Assembly (NCBI GenBank): GCA_003665935.1
Contig: QPLR01000001.1
Span: 558,001 to 622,000 of the forward strand
DNA from: Halobellus sp. Atlit-31R
GTDB lineage: Archaea; Halobacteriota; Halobacteria; Halobacteriales; Haloferacaceae
DNA length: 64,000 nt
Direction: 5' to 3'
Part shown: positions 52,810 through 61,395 of the stretch, in pieces
Layout: each line of letters starts with the position of its first letter
Position numbering within the stretch: the first letter of the stretch is position 1
Position numbers and translations under genes: made by a program
Notes under the pieces: generated by a model
Databases searched by the model: none
The model's input: only the letters and a program-made list of their open reading frames with translations
What the model was told of the DNA's origin: nothing

Positions 52810-53727
52810 TCAGGTGTAGTCGTCGACGATTTCGGCAACTTCGTCGATGTAGTTCTCGCGGACGCGCCGGTTCGACATCTCCTGGACGTGCGTCGACGTC
52901 TGGTCGATGCGGGGGCTCGTTCCGAACGGCCGGTCGACGAGGTCGTACTGTGAGATGAGTTCGACCGGGCCGTCGACGCCTTCCAGATTGTCGATGATGG
53001 CGTCGATCGATCGCCGCATCTCGGCCCGCTCGGCGAAGTCGGGACATCGAGTCATCCACCCGTGACCGCCATCGTGTTCGTACGCGGCCCACACGTCCGC
53101 CTCGAAGAACGGCGTTTTGCCCCGATATTCGATGTTCGAGGCGTCGTCGTCCTGAACGTAGATCGCGTATTCGGGCGCTTCCTGATCGAGGCCGAAGATC
53201 GAGAAGAAGTCGTCCCACTCCGTCGGGAGATCGTCGACCTGCCCGGTCAGCGCGACGTCCCACACGTGTGCGCCGGCGGTCGCGTGCGCCTCCCGCCAAG
53301 AGTCGAGGCGGGCCTCGTCGACGAAGATCGGGATCGAGTTGCGTCCGATGCCCTCGTAGAGGCCGGCGTAGTAGACGCCGCGCATCGGCTCCAGTCGGAC
53401 GACGGGCTGACCCGAGCTGATGCTGACGAGCGCGTCGATGCTCGTCGGGGCCTCCGTCGAGAGCGCGTCTCTGAACTCGAAGTGCCGCTGCTTGACGAGC
53501 CGCGGGTCCCCGAAGATCATCGGTGCGTACAGCGACAGCGTCCCCTCGACGGTGACGTACGACCCGGTTTCGAGCGCGTCTCGACGGTGCGCGTCCCAGA
53601 ACTGCTTGACGCCGCCGATTTCGTCGACGCCGCCGTCCGGGGCGACGGACCGTCGCTGATGGTAGGCGCTGGCAGCGTTGACACCGAGCGTCAACGCCCC
53701 GAGCGTCGCCGAGATAGGGTCGACCAT
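52810..53727 (-). CDS. orphan membrane-anchored protein of unknown function
   Basis: A 305-residue protein. It begins VDPISATLGALTLGVNAASAYHQRR, a moderately hydrophobic segment followed by positive residues that may anchor it. A large mixed alpha/beta domain follows (YVTVEGTLSLYAPMIFGDPRLVKQRHFEF…GVYYAGLYEGIGRNSIPIFVDEARL…WDVALTGQVDDLP). The VTVEGTL…VALTGQV repeats could be OB-like strands. ATG 53727 is 28 bp from a GATTAAGTAG box. No known family comes to mind. Confidence 0.6.
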   Translation of the reverse strand: MVDPISATLGALTLGVNAASAYHQRRSVAPDGGVDEIGGVKQFWDAHRRDALETGSYVTVEGTLSLYAPMIFGDPRLVKQRHFEFRDALSTEAPTSIDALVSISSGQPVVRLEPMRGVYYAGLYEGIGRNSIPIFVDEARLDSWREAHATAGAHVWDVALTGQVDDLPTEWDDFFSIFGLDQEAPEYAIYVQDDDASNIEYRGKTPFFEADVWAAYEHDGGHGWMTRCPDFAERAEMRRSIDAIIDNLEGVDGPVELISQYDLVDRPFGTSPRIDQTSTHVQEMSNRRVRENYIDEVAEIVDDYT

Positions 53728-53947
53728 ACCGTACGCTCCGAAAGACACTACTTAATCAGCACCGATATCGGCGCCGAACCGGGCGAGAATCACGGCACTG
53801 GGTCGATCGGCGTGTGCGTGCCGAGAGCGATCGACGCGCACTCGGACAGTCGGGTCGGGAGCGTCTGCACCGGCGTTCCCTGGCACCCGGCGTGGTACCA
53901 CGAGTCGCACAACAGTTATCACTAACCGGGGATAGAGTACGGTCGCA

Positions 53948-54142
53948 ATGGCAAACGGCACTGTCGACTTCTTCAACGACACAGGCGGTTACGGCTTCAT
54001 TTCCACCGAGGACGCGGACGAGGACGTCTTCTTCCACATGGAAGACATCGGCGGCCCGGACCTCGAAGAGGGCCAGGAACTCGAGTTCGAGATCGTGCAG
54101 GCCGACAAGGGCCCGCGCGCGAAGAACGTCGAGCGCCTGTAA
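53948..54142 (+). CDS. cspA: CspA-family cold-shock protein
   Basis: A 64-residue OB-fold RNA chaperone. The RNP1-like GYGFISTED and RNP2-like VFFHMEDI motifs are present, with one change from the usual KGFGFI (here GGYGFI). It ends GPRAKNVERL. Haloarchaea carry such genes widely. Single gene, apparently with its own promoter. Confidence 0.96.
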   Translation: MANGTVDFFNDTGGYGFISTEDADEDVFFHMEDIGGPDLEEGQELEFEIVQADKGPRAKNVERL

Positions 54143-54380
54143 GAAGTCGACACACCCCACGTAGCGGACGGAGGCTGGCGGTCGAGCGGGCGAGCGGCTC
54201 CGGTTCGGTTGCGGCAGTTCTCTGAAGCATCCTTCTTTCGGCACTTCGTTCGAGAGTTGCGACGCCGTCGGTCGAGATCGCCCAGAGGCGACTCGCGCGC
54301 TCGGACTACGAGGCCGGACGGGCGGGCGAAACCGCCACCGCAGTCGACACGTTCTCCACAGCGGCGACCAAAGTGGCGGT

Positions 54381-55214
54381 ATGGTCGAGATGGAGTACGC
54401 CGAGGCGTACGGCACGCGCGTTCCGAAGGTGGGGCTCGGGACGTGGCAGCTCACGGGCGAGGCGTGTTACGAGACGGTGTCGGCGGCGCTGGAGATGGGT
54501 TATCGACACATCGACACCGCGCAGTTGTACGGCAACGAGGCCGAGGTGGGACGAGCGCTCGCCGACGCCGACGTCGACCGCGAGGAGGTGTTTCTGACCA
54601 CGAAAGTCTCGCCCAGGAACGCCAGCCACGACGACGTGCTCCAGTCGACGAAGGAGAGCCTCGAACGGCTCGATACGCCCTACGTAGACCTGCTGTTGCT
54701 GCACTGGCCGAACCCGCTCGTGTCGGTCGGAGATACGATGCGCGCGATGGATCACCTCGTCGATCAGGGTCTCGTCTACAACGTCGGCGTCAGCAACTTT
54801 CCGAAGGTATTCTTAGAGCGCGCTCGCGACGCTGCCGAGAGCCCGATCGTGACGAACCAGGTGCAGTTTCACCCCTACAAGCCCCAGCGCGGGATGCTCG
54901 GATACTGCCAACGGGAGGGGATGTTCCTCACGGCCTACAGCCCGCTGGCGCGTGGGAAGGCGCTCGACGACGACGACGTCCAGCGACTCGCCGAGGAGTA
55001 CGACAAGACGACCGCCCAGATCGTGCTCCGATGGGCGACCCAGCACCGAGACGTCGTCGTCATCCCCAAGTCGGCCGACGAGACGCATCTGCGCCAGAAC
55101 CTCGATCTGTTCGACTTCAAACTCACCCGTTCGGAGGTCGACGAACTCACCAAGTCGTCGCTACTCAAGTCCGGGCAAGCGATGCTCGACGGAATGGTGA
55201 GCGAACTCCGCTGA
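54381..55214 (+). CDS. aldo/keto reductase
   Basis: A 277-residue TIM-barrel NADPH-dependent reductase. The catalytic tetrad is Asp45, Tyr50, Lys75 and His108 (RHIDTAQLYGNE, FLTTKVS, LLLLHWP). The cofactor loop VIPKSADETHLRQN is also present. Substrate unknown; of the general AKR5-like class. Preceded by a 238-bp gap with no gene seen. Confidence 0.93.
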   Translation: MVEMEYAEAYGTRVPKVGLGTWQLTGEACYETVSAALEMGYRHIDTAQLYGNEAEVGRALADADVDREEVFLTTKVSPRNASHDDVLQSTKESLERLDTPYVDLLLLHWPNPLVSVGDTMRAMDHLVDQGLVYNVGVSNFPKVFLERARDAAESPIVTNQVQFHPYKPQRGMLGYCQREGMFLTAYSPLARGKALDDDDVQRLAEEYDKTTAQIVLRWATQHRDVVVIPKSADETHLRQNLDLFDFKLTRSEVDELTKSSLLKSGQAMLDGMVSELR

Positions 55215-55242
55215 TGCGCCGCGTGACGGTCCGGGCGGGCCG

Positions 55243-55671
55243 ATGACCGCCGCCGCAGTCCGAAACCGCGACGCTCGGTCCCGCCGTGCTCGGCGTGTCG
55301 CTGTCGCGTGGACTCTCGTCGTCGTGTTCGCATCGGTCGTCGATCCGGCAGTCCTCCTCGATACGTTCGGCGGCGGTGGCGCGGTCGGAGACGCCGGAAG
55401 CAGCGGTGTCGTCGTCGATAGCTACACCGTGGCACACCTCGTCGCCTACGGCGTGCTCGCGTGGTTGCTCTCCGCCGGGAGCGGACCGGGGCAGATGGAC
55501 GTCCGCGTCGCGCTCGTCGCCGTCGGTCTCGCAGCGGCGGCCGGCGTCGGCGTCGAACTGCTGCAGGCCCCACTGGAAGCGCGGACGGCGAGTGCCGCCG
55601 ACGCCCTCGTGAACGGCGTCGGAGCGGTCGTCGGAGTTCTCGCGCGTGCGGTGATAAAGCGTGGCGGGTAG
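55243..55671 (+). CDS. VanZ-like membrane protein
   Basis: A 142-residue membrane protein with hydrophobic helices at about residues 18-36, 65-80, 85-100 and 120-138. It also has the VanZ family pattern VAHLVAYGVLAWLL and GVELLQAPLEARTASAADALVNGVGAVVG (Glu-Leu-Leu-Gln…Arg-Thr…Asp). VanZ in Gram-positives gives low-level teicoplanin resistance; the archaeal role is unknown. Follows the AKR gene by 28 bp, perhaps cotranscribed. Confidence 0.85.
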   Translation: MTAAAVRNRDARSRRARRVAVAWTLVVVFASVVDPAVLLDTFGGGGAVGDAGSSGVVVDSYTVAHLVAYGVLAWLLSAGSGPGQMDVRVALVAVGLAAAAGVGVELLQAPLEARTASAADALVNGVGAVVGVLARAVIKRGG

Positions 55672-55794
55672 CGGACGAGAGTAGCCAGCACCGGACGAGA
55701 GTAGCTAGCGCTGGACAGACGTGAGTAACGCAGCGGTGCGTCTCCGGCGAAGCGACGCGCGGTTTTTACCCGACGAGCGGGTACTCCCGGAGAG

Positions 55795-56631
55795 ATGTCG
55801 GTCACGACGCTGCACCGTCCGACCCACCGAGACGCCCTCGGACTCTTAGAGACGGCGTTCGGCGACGGGCGGCTCGTGACGGTGTTCGGGCGCTGCACCG
55901 TCGAATACGACGGGCGAGCGTCGTCGAGTCTCGGGCCCGGCGACCGGCTCGTCGTCTGCAAGCCGGACGGCACGATCCTCGTCCACACCGACGAGAAGCG
56001 CAAGCCGGTGAACTGGCAGCCGCCGGGGTGCACGCACCGCGCGAGCGTCCGCGACGGACGGCTCAGAATCCGGAGCGAACGGTCCACGCCCGACGAACGG
56101 CTGGACGTCGACTTCGAGCGGCTCGAACAGGTCTCCGCCTACGAGGTGAACGACCGGAGCGATCTGACCCTGACGGGTAGCGAGGAGGACCTCCGTCAGC
56201 GGATCCTCGACGACCCCGCGCTGGTCGAACCGGGGTTCGCTCCGGTCGCCACGGAGCGCGAGACGACGGCGGGACCGGTGGACGTCTTCGGTGCCGACAG
56301 CGAGGACCGGCCGGTCGTGGTGGAGCTGAAACGGCGGCGCGTCGGTCCGTCGGCGGCGAGCCAGCTCGGGCGCTACGTCGACGCGCTCGTCGAGGAGTTC
56401 CCCGACGAAGGGGTACGTGGCATCCTCGTGGCCCCGTCGGTGACCGAGCGGGCGGCGTCGCTCCTCGACGAGCGCGGGCTGGAGTTCGTCGCGCTCGACC
56501 CGACCGGAGGGGAAAGCGTCAGAAGCAGCGAACATAACAGCGGCGGCGAAGGTAGCGGTAACGGCGGCAGCGTCGGCGGCGAAGGTAGCGGTGACGGCAG
56601 CAGCGTCGGCGACGTCGCGGACAGCAGGTAG
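55795..56631 (+). CDS. nucS: endonuclease NucS/EndoMS
   Basis: A 278-residue mismatch-cutting endonuclease. The N-terminal DNA-binding domain is followed by a RecB-like core with Gly-Pro-Val-Asp163 and VVVELKR (Glu177, Lys179), then SQLGRYVDAL. It cuts both strands at mismatches and gives an alternative to MutS/MutL in archaea. The C-terminal 35 residues are a Gly/Ser tail coded by a 33-bp tandem repeat. That tail replaces the usual PCNA-binding end, so the clamp contact may differ. Confidence 0.93.
   Translation: MSVTTLHRPTHRDALGLLETAFGDGRLVTVFGRCTVEYDGRASSSLGPGDRLVVCKPDGTILVHTDEKRKPVNWQPPGCTHRASVRDGRLRIRSERSTPDERLDVDFERLEQVSAYEVNDRSDLTLTGSEEDLRQRILDDPALVEPGFAPVATERETTAGPVDVFGADSEDRPVVVELKRRRVGPSAASQLGRYVDALVEEFPDEGVRGILVAPSVTERAASLLDERGLEFVALDPTGGESVRSSEHNSGGEGSGNGGSVGGEGSGDGSSVGDVADSR
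56542..56607. repeat. 33-bp tandem repeat, two copies, at the nucS 3' end
   Basis: Units at 56542-56574 and 56575-56607 differ at two or three bases and encode the Gly-Gly-Glu-Gly-Ser repeat at the NucS C-terminus. In frame. Confidence 0.75.
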
Positions 56632-56730
56632 CGTCCGTTACGTCCGCGCGTCCGGCGAGTCGGCGTCCGACGGTGGGGACCAGTTCGAAGCGCTTTTAGG
56701 TCGTATGGGCGTTGTTCTGCACAAGTAACT

Positions 56731-57261
56731 ATGTCCGACAAACCCGCCTCCATGTACCGGGAGCTGTCGAAGCCGTCGTTCACGCGGCGTGAGTACATCA
56801 CGGGCATTCCCGGCTCGAAGATCGCACAGCACAATATGGGCAACCTCCAGACCGGCCCCGAGGACTACCCGGTCCAGATCAGCCTCAGCATCGAAGAGGA
56901 GTGTCAGATCCGCCACGGCTCGCTCGAATCCGCACGCCTGTCGGCGAACCGCGTGATGCTCAAGGAGGTCGGACAGGAGAACTACAAGATGGTCCTCCGG
57001 AAGTTCCCCCACCAGGTCCTGCGCGAGAACAAGCAGGCGACCGGTGCGGGTGCGGACCGTGTCTCCGACGGAATGCGGCAGGCGTTCGGCAAGCCCGTCG
57101 GCACCGCCGCGCGCATCCAGCGCAACGAGCGCGTCTTCACCGTCTACTGCAACCCCGAGGACGCCGACGTCGCGAAGGACGCGCTCCGCCGCGCGTACAA
57201 CAAGATGTCGCCGCCGTGCCGGATCGAAGTCGAGAAGGGCGAGAAGCTCCTCGTCTCGTAA
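56731..57261 (+). CDS. rpl10e: ribosomal protein uL16 (L10e)
   Basis: A 176-residue large-subunit protein of the archaeal L10e type. It has the start [28 protein letters not shown]-like positions in [13 protein letters not shown], and the long [13 protein letters not shown] segment. Binds the central protuberance/A-site region. Single gene preceded by CTTTTAGG about 37 bp upstream. Confidence 0.97.
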   Translation: MSDKPASMYRELSKPSFTRREYITGIPGSKIAQHNMGNLQTGPEDYPVQISLSIEEECQIRHGSLESARLSANRVMLKEVGQENYKMVLRKFPHQVLRENKQATGAGADRVSDGMRQAFGKPVGTAARIQRNERVFTVYCNPEDADVAKDALRRAYNKMSPPCRIEVEKGEKLLVS

Positions 57262-57341
57262 GTCGCCGACCGCGGATCGACCCCCGGAAGAAGACGCCCG
57301 AACCGGCCGCTTTTTGCGCTCTCGCGACCTTCCCGTAGCTG

Positions 57342-58202
57342 ATGCTCAGACTCGCCGTCACGACGTCCTCGGAGACGTTCGAGCGGATGCGCGACCCGCT
57401 CGCGGCCCGCGGCGTCGACGTCGACCACCTCCAGGCGAAAGAACGGGTCGTCGATCTCGGGACGTCGCCGACCCGCGAGTTCGACGTCGGCTTCGTCTAC
57501 CCCAGCCGGCTGATGGAGGGCGGCGTCGTCGACGGGCGGCACGCGATCCCGTGGGTGAACGGCCGCGACGCCGTCGTGACCTCCCGGAACAAGGCGGGCG
57601 TGATCGCGGCGCTCGCTCGCGCCGGCGTGCCCGTCCCCGAGACGCGACTCGTCTCGAATCCCGTCAGCGACGAGGACGTCGCGGCCGCCGTCGCCGATCT
57701 GGCGTTCCCGGTCGTCGTCAAGCCCAACTCCGCGACGCGCGGCGTGGGAGTCGCGAAGGCCGCCGACCTCGACTCGCTGCTGGGGATCGTCGACTACCTG
57801 AACCTCGTCCACGACTACCGCGCGACCGGCGACCAGTCCTATCTCCTGCAGGAGTACCTCTCGGACGCGCGGGACTACCGGATAATGGTTCTCGACGGGG
57901 CTGTCGTCGGGGGCGTCGAGCGCCGGCTCCCGGCGGACGCCCGCGACGCCGGGCGCTGGAAGCACAACGTCCACCGCGGGGCGAGCGCGCGAGGGATCGA
58001 CGTGCCCGACGAGCTCCGAACGCTCGCCGTCGACGCCGCCGACGCGCTCGACATCGACTATCTCGGCGTCGACGTGCTCGTCGCCGGCGACAGAGCGGTC
58101 GTCTCAGAGACGAACGCGCGACCGACGATAGACGACGGGAAGTACGCCGACGGCTTCTGGGACAGGCTCGCGGCGCTGATCCGGCGAACAGCGGAGGAGT
58201 GA
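57342..58202 (+). CDS. RimK-like ATP-grasp ligase
   Basis: A 286-residue ATP-grasp protein of the RimK/LysX type. It has SRNKAGVIAALARAGVPVPET, FPVVVKPNSATRGVGVAK (phosphate loop), LLQEYL and DYRIMVLDGAVVGGVERR, and the metal segment YLGVDVL…VVSETNARPT. It would couple an amine to a carboxylate using ATP. The substrate (tetrahydromethanopterin/F420 tails, glutamylation or amino-group carriers in relatives) cannot be told. Starts 80 bp after uL16. Confidence 0.9.
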   Translation: MLRLAVTTSSETFERMRDPLAARGVDVDHLQAKERVVDLGTSPTREFDVGFVYPSRLMEGGVVDGRHAIPWVNGRDAVVTSRNKAGVIAALARAGVPVPETRLVSNPVSDEDVAAAVADLAFPVVVKPNSATRGVGVAKAADLDSLLGIVDYLNLVHDYRATGDQSYLLQEYLSDARDYRIMVLDGAVVGGVERRLPADARDAGRWKHNVHRGASARGIDVPDELRTLAVDAADALDIDYLGVDVLVAGDRAVVSETNARPTIDDGKYADGFWDRLAALIRRTAEE

Positions 58203-58270
58203 GGCGCGGAAGTCGGGGCACTACGTCGCTGCGGCGGCCGGCGCGTGGCCCGTCGCGTCGTCGACCGTCC

Positions 58271-58633
58271 TCACTCGAGGTCGATCGAGGCCGAGTCGTC
58301 GACCTTCCGAAGCGAAACCTGGAGGACGCCGTTGTTGAACGACGCGCTCGCGCTGTGTTCGTCGACGCGGGCGGGGAGGCGGATGCGCTCGTCGTACTCG
58401 CGACGGTCTCCGGCGGCCGAGATCGTGAGCACTTCGCCGTCGCATTTCAGTTCGACGGCGTCCTTCGTGACGCCCGGGAGGTCGGCGACGAGTCGGAGTT
58501 CCTCGCCCTCGTCGTAGATGTCGACGTGGGTCTCGGAGGCGAAGCCGGTGGCGTCGTTGCCGGTCATCTCGTCCATCATCCGTTCGATCCCCTCGAAGAA
58601 GTCGTCGAACGGGTCGTCGCGGTCGTCTCTCAT
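58271..58633 (-). CDS. Hsp20/alpha-crystallin small heat-shock protein
   Basis: A 120-residue chaperone. The alpha-crystallin domain runs from about residue 35 (HVDIYDEGEELRLVADLPGVTKDAVELKCDGEVLTISA) to the end, with NNGVLQVSL giving the usual Gly-x-Leu strand. ATG 58633 is preferred over a GTG one codon upstream. The promoter has a TATA box at 58656-58664 and a strong hairpin just before the start. Confidence 0.92.
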   Translation of the reverse strand: MRDDRDDPFDDFFEGIERMMDEMTGNDATGFASETHVDIYDEGEELRLVADLPGVTKDAVELKCDGEVLTISAAGDRREYDERIRLPARVDEHSASASFNNGVLQVSLRKVDDSASIDLE

Positions 58634-58635
58634 CA

Positions 58636-58650
58636 CCCCCTGCTAGGGGG
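58636..58650 (-). promoter_or_regulatory. inverted repeat between TATA box and start of hsp20
   Basis: CCCCCT (58636-58641) and AGGGGG (58645-58650) form a perfect 6-bp inverted repeat around GCT, directly before the ATG and after the TATA box (58656-58664). As DNA it is a good operator; the transcript may be too short to use it as RNA. Confidence 0.55.
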
Positions 58651-58792
58651 GTTTCGATCAAAAGCCTTCTCCCCCCGGCGGAATCGGCCGGTCGACGGCC
58701 GCTAGCGGGCCCGTACGTCGGTTTTGTTCGATGAGAGGGAGGAAGACACCGCGATCTGCGCGCGAGCGACGGAGTGGCTCCGAACAGCGAGC

Positions 58793-58844
58793 GGCGGGCG
58801 GTCGGCGGGCGGTCGGCGGGCGGTCGGCGGGCGGTCGGCAGGCG
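58793..58844. repeat. 11-bp tandem repeat, about 4.5 copies
   Basis: Units GGCGGGCGGTC at 58793-58803, 58804-58814, 58815-58825 and 58826-58836 are identical, followed by a degenerate partial copy. Non-coding; length is likely to vary between strains. Confidence 0.9.
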
Positions 58845-58954
58845 AAGAGTACAGACCGGCGTAGTCGAGAGCAAACATCGCACCGAGACCCGCTCGCTCA
58901 CCGTTTTTCGGCGGAAGAGCGATGACATAGGGATTCAAGTAGAAGGACAGAGTG

Positions 58955-58970
58955 TACTCAGATATGAGTG
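58955..58970 (+). promoter_or_regulatory. TrmB-like site over the gapI start codon
   Basis: TACT-CAGATAT-GAGTG fits the TrmB consensus known from Halobacterium (TACT, 7-8 bases, GAGTA) with one mismatch. It covers the start codon, downstream of any TATA box, a place suited to repression. Confidence 0.5.
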
Positions 58971-60010
58971 AACGATCAGGGATGGATTCGGACGTCGACG
59001 ACGGTGAGGCCGTCCGCGTCGCGCTGAACGGCTTCGGTCGGATCGGCCGCAACGTGTTCCGTGCCGTCCGCGACGATCCGCGGATCGATCTCGTCGGCAT
59101 CAACGACGTGATGGACTTCGACGATATGGCGTATCTCGCCAAGTACGACACGGTGATGGGCCGCCTCGACGAGGTCTCCCGCGAGGGCGACTCGCTCGTC
59201 GTCGGCGACACGTCGGTCCCGCTGTACAACGTCCAGAATCCCACGGAGCTGCCGTGGGACGAACTCGACGTCGACGTCACGCTCGAGTGCACCGGGATCT
59301 TCCGCACGAAGTCCGACGCGTCCGCGCATCTCGAAGCCGGCGCCGACAAGGTGATCATCTCCGCGCCGCCGAAGGGCGACGAACCCGTGAAACAGCTCGT
59401 CTACGGCGTCAACCACAACGAGTACGAGGGCGAGGACGTCGTCTCGAACGCCTCCTGTACGACGAACTCTGTCAGCCCCGTCGCGAAGGTTCTCGACGAG
59501 GAGTTCGGCATCGAGAGCGGCCTGCTGACGACCGTTCACGCCTACACCGGCAGCCAGAACCTCGTGGACGGTCCGATGTCGAAGACGCGTCGCGGACGCG
59601 CCGCCGCCGAGAACATCGTCCCGACCTCGACCGGCGCGGCGCAGGCGACGACCGAGATTCTGCCGCAACTGGACGGCAAACTCGACGGAATGGCGATCCG
59701 CGTCCCGGTACCGAACGGGTCGATCACCGAACTCGTCGTCTCGCTCGACGCCGCCCCCTCCGTTGAGGAGGTCAACGACGCCTTCCGAGACGCTGCCGAC
59801 GCCGGCCCGCTCGCGGGTGTACTGGGGTACACCGACGACGAGGTCGTCTCCGCGGACGTCCAGGGGCTGCCGTTCTCCTCGACAGTCGACCTCCGATCGA
59901 CGAATCAGGTCAACGGCGGCGGCCTCTACAAGATCCTGACGTGGTACGACAACGAGTTCGGGTTCTCGAACCGGATGCTCGACGTCGCCCACTTCGTTAC
60001 GCACGGCTGA
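58964..60010 (+). CDS. gapI: type I glyceraldehyde-3-phosphate dehydrogenase
   Basis: A 348-residue bacterial-type GAPDH. The Rossmann start VALNGFGRIGRNVFRA, the catalytic Cys165 in SNASCTTNSVSPV, HAYTGSQNLVDGP and WYDNEFGFSNRM are all typical. In Haloferax the type I enzyme serves glucose breakdown. It lies 111 bp before pgk, whose product uses the 1,3-bisphosphoglycerate made here. An alternative ATG six codons on is possible. The TrmB-like site over the start suggests repression without glucose. Confidence 0.95.
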   Translation: MSERSGMDSDVDDGEAVRVALNGFGRIGRNVFRAVRDDPRIDLVGINDVMDFDDMAYLAKYDTVMGRLDEVSREGDSLVVGDTSVPLYNVQNPTELPWDELDVDVTLECTGIFRTKSDASAHLEAGADKVIISAPPKGDEPVKQLVYGVNHNEYEGEDVVSNASCTTNSVSPVAKVLDEEFGIESGLLTTVHAYTGSQNLVDGPMSKTRRGRAAAENIVPTSTGAAQATTEILPQLDGKLDGMAIRVPVPNGSITELVVSLDAAPSVEEVNDAFRDAADAGPLAGVLGYTDDEVVSADVQGLPFSSTVDLRSTNQVNGGGLYKILTWYDNEFGFSNRMLDVAHFVTHG

Positions 60011-60121
60011 GTAGCCAGCCCCCGCGGTCCCTCGCACACGAGCGCCGTTCCGGTCACCACTACGTATGCTCGTCCGAGTACCACTAAGTACGACCCTTCC
60101 GAGCACACCAGACAGAGCACA

Positions 60122-61345
60122 ATGTCCACCGCCACAGCCACGTTCGACACCCTCGACGACCTCGACTCAGACCAGCGCGTTCTCGTCCGCCTCGACCTGA
60201 ACTCCCCGATCGAGGACGGTGAACCGCAGGACAACCGCCGCTTCGAGCGCCACGCGGAGACGGTCCGCGAGCTCGCGGACGCGGGCCACCGCGTCGTCCT
60301 CCTCGCCCACCAGGGACGACCGGGCCGGGACGACTTCGTCTCGCTGGCCGGCCACGCCGAGATCCTCGCCGCCCACGTCGGCCGCGACGTCGACTTCGTC
60401 GCCGACACCTACGGTGACGCGGCGCTCGAAGCCATCGACGCGCTCGATGCGGGCGAGGTTCTCCTCCTCGAGAACACGCGGATGTGCGACGAGGAACTGC
60501 CCGAGGAAGCGCCCGCGGTCAAGGCCGACACCGAGTTCGTCCGGGCGCTCGCGCCCCACTTCGACGCCTACGTGAACGACGCCTACTCGGCTGCGCACCG
60601 CTCGCACGCCTCCCTCGTCGGCTTCCCCGAGGTGCTGCCCGCCTACGCCGGGCGCGTGATGCAGACCGAGTACGAGGCCAACACCGCGATCGCTCAGAAG
60701 GAGTTCGACGGGCAGGTGACGATGGCCGTCGGCGGCACGAAGGCGACGGACGTCATCGACGTGATGAACAACCTCGGCGACGACGTCGACGACTTCCTGC
60801 TCGGCGGCATCGCGGGCGAACTGTTCCTCCGCGCCGCGGGCCGCCCGGTCGGCTTCGATCTCGACCCCGAGCAGGACCTCTACGACACCCAGTGGGAGCA
60901 GAACCACGACCTCGTCGCGGAGATGCTCGCAGAGCGCGGCGACCAGATCACGCTGGCGACGGATCTGGCTTACGAGGCCGACGGCGAGCGCGCGGAGATC
61001 GACGTCGACGCCCTCGAAGAGAAAGACGTCTCCTTCCTGGATGTCGGCACCGACACCGCCGAGGGGTACGCCGACGTCGTCCGCGGCTCCGAGGCCGTCT
61101 TCGTCAAGGGCGCACTCGGCGTCTTCGAAGACGAGCGGTTCTCCGTCGGCACCGTGACCCTCTTGGAAGCCATCGCCGAGACCGACTGCTTCTCCGTCGT
61201 CGGCGGCGGCGACACCTCCCGCGCGATCGAGATGTACGGGCTGGACGAGGCCGACTTCGACCACGTCTCGATCGCGGGCGGGGCGTACATCCGAGCGCTG
61301 ACCGGACAGCCGCTGGCGGGCGTCGAAGCGCTGAAGCAGGACTGA
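60122..61345 (+). CDS. pgk: phosphoglycerate kinase
   Basis: A 407-residue two-domain kinase. Markers are LVRLDLNSPIEDGEPQDNRRFE (substrate loop), LLAHQGRPG, YVNDAYSAAHRSHAS, MAVGGTKATDV and VGGGDTSRAIE (nucleotide-binding glycines). It works in both glycolytic directions, which fits its position between the two GAPDH genes. A GAGTA half-site about 45 bp upstream (60076-60080) is only a weak TrmB match. Confidence 0.97.
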   Translation: MSTATATFDTLDDLDSDQRVLVRLDLNSPIEDGEPQDNRRFERHAETVRELADAGHRVVLLAHQGRPGRDDFVSLAGHAEILAAHVGRDVDFVADTYGDAALEAIDALDAGEVLLLENTRMCDEELPEEAPAVKADTEFVRALAPHFDAYVNDAYSAAHRSHASLVGFPEVLPAYAGRVMQTEYEANTAIAQKEFDGQVTMAVGGTKATDVIDVMNNLGDDVDDFLLGGIAGELFLRAAGRPVGFDLDPEQDLYDTQWEQNHDLVAEMLAERGDQITLATDLAYEADGERAEIDVDALEEKDVSFLDVGTDTAEGYADVVRGSEAVFVKGALGVFEDERFSVGTVTLLEAIAETDCFSVVGGGDTSRAIEMYGLDEADFDHVSIAGGAYIRALTGQPLAGVEALKQD

Positions 61346-61395
61346 CTGCCGGAGCGCCGACACGCTGAAGCGGGTCTGCGGCGAATCGGCCGGCT

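Larger units (their letters stand above)
58634..58963. other. 330-bp gap between hsp20 and gapI
   Basis: Holds the hsp20 operator and promoter on the left, the 11-bp tandem repeat in the centre and the gapI promoter/TrmB-like site on the right. Proline/arginine-rich reading frames here come from the repeat and are not genes. Confidence 0.6.

Noticed and set aside
58793..58844. Repeat array considered as CRISPR
   Set aside because: Units are 11 bp with no spacers; the 18-, 19- and 33-bp repeats elsewhere are likewise tandem. No cas gene is present.
60065..60080. A TrmB-like match upstream of pgk
   Set aside because: Only the GAGTA half is good; the other half reads TATG, two mismatches, so I do not call it a site.
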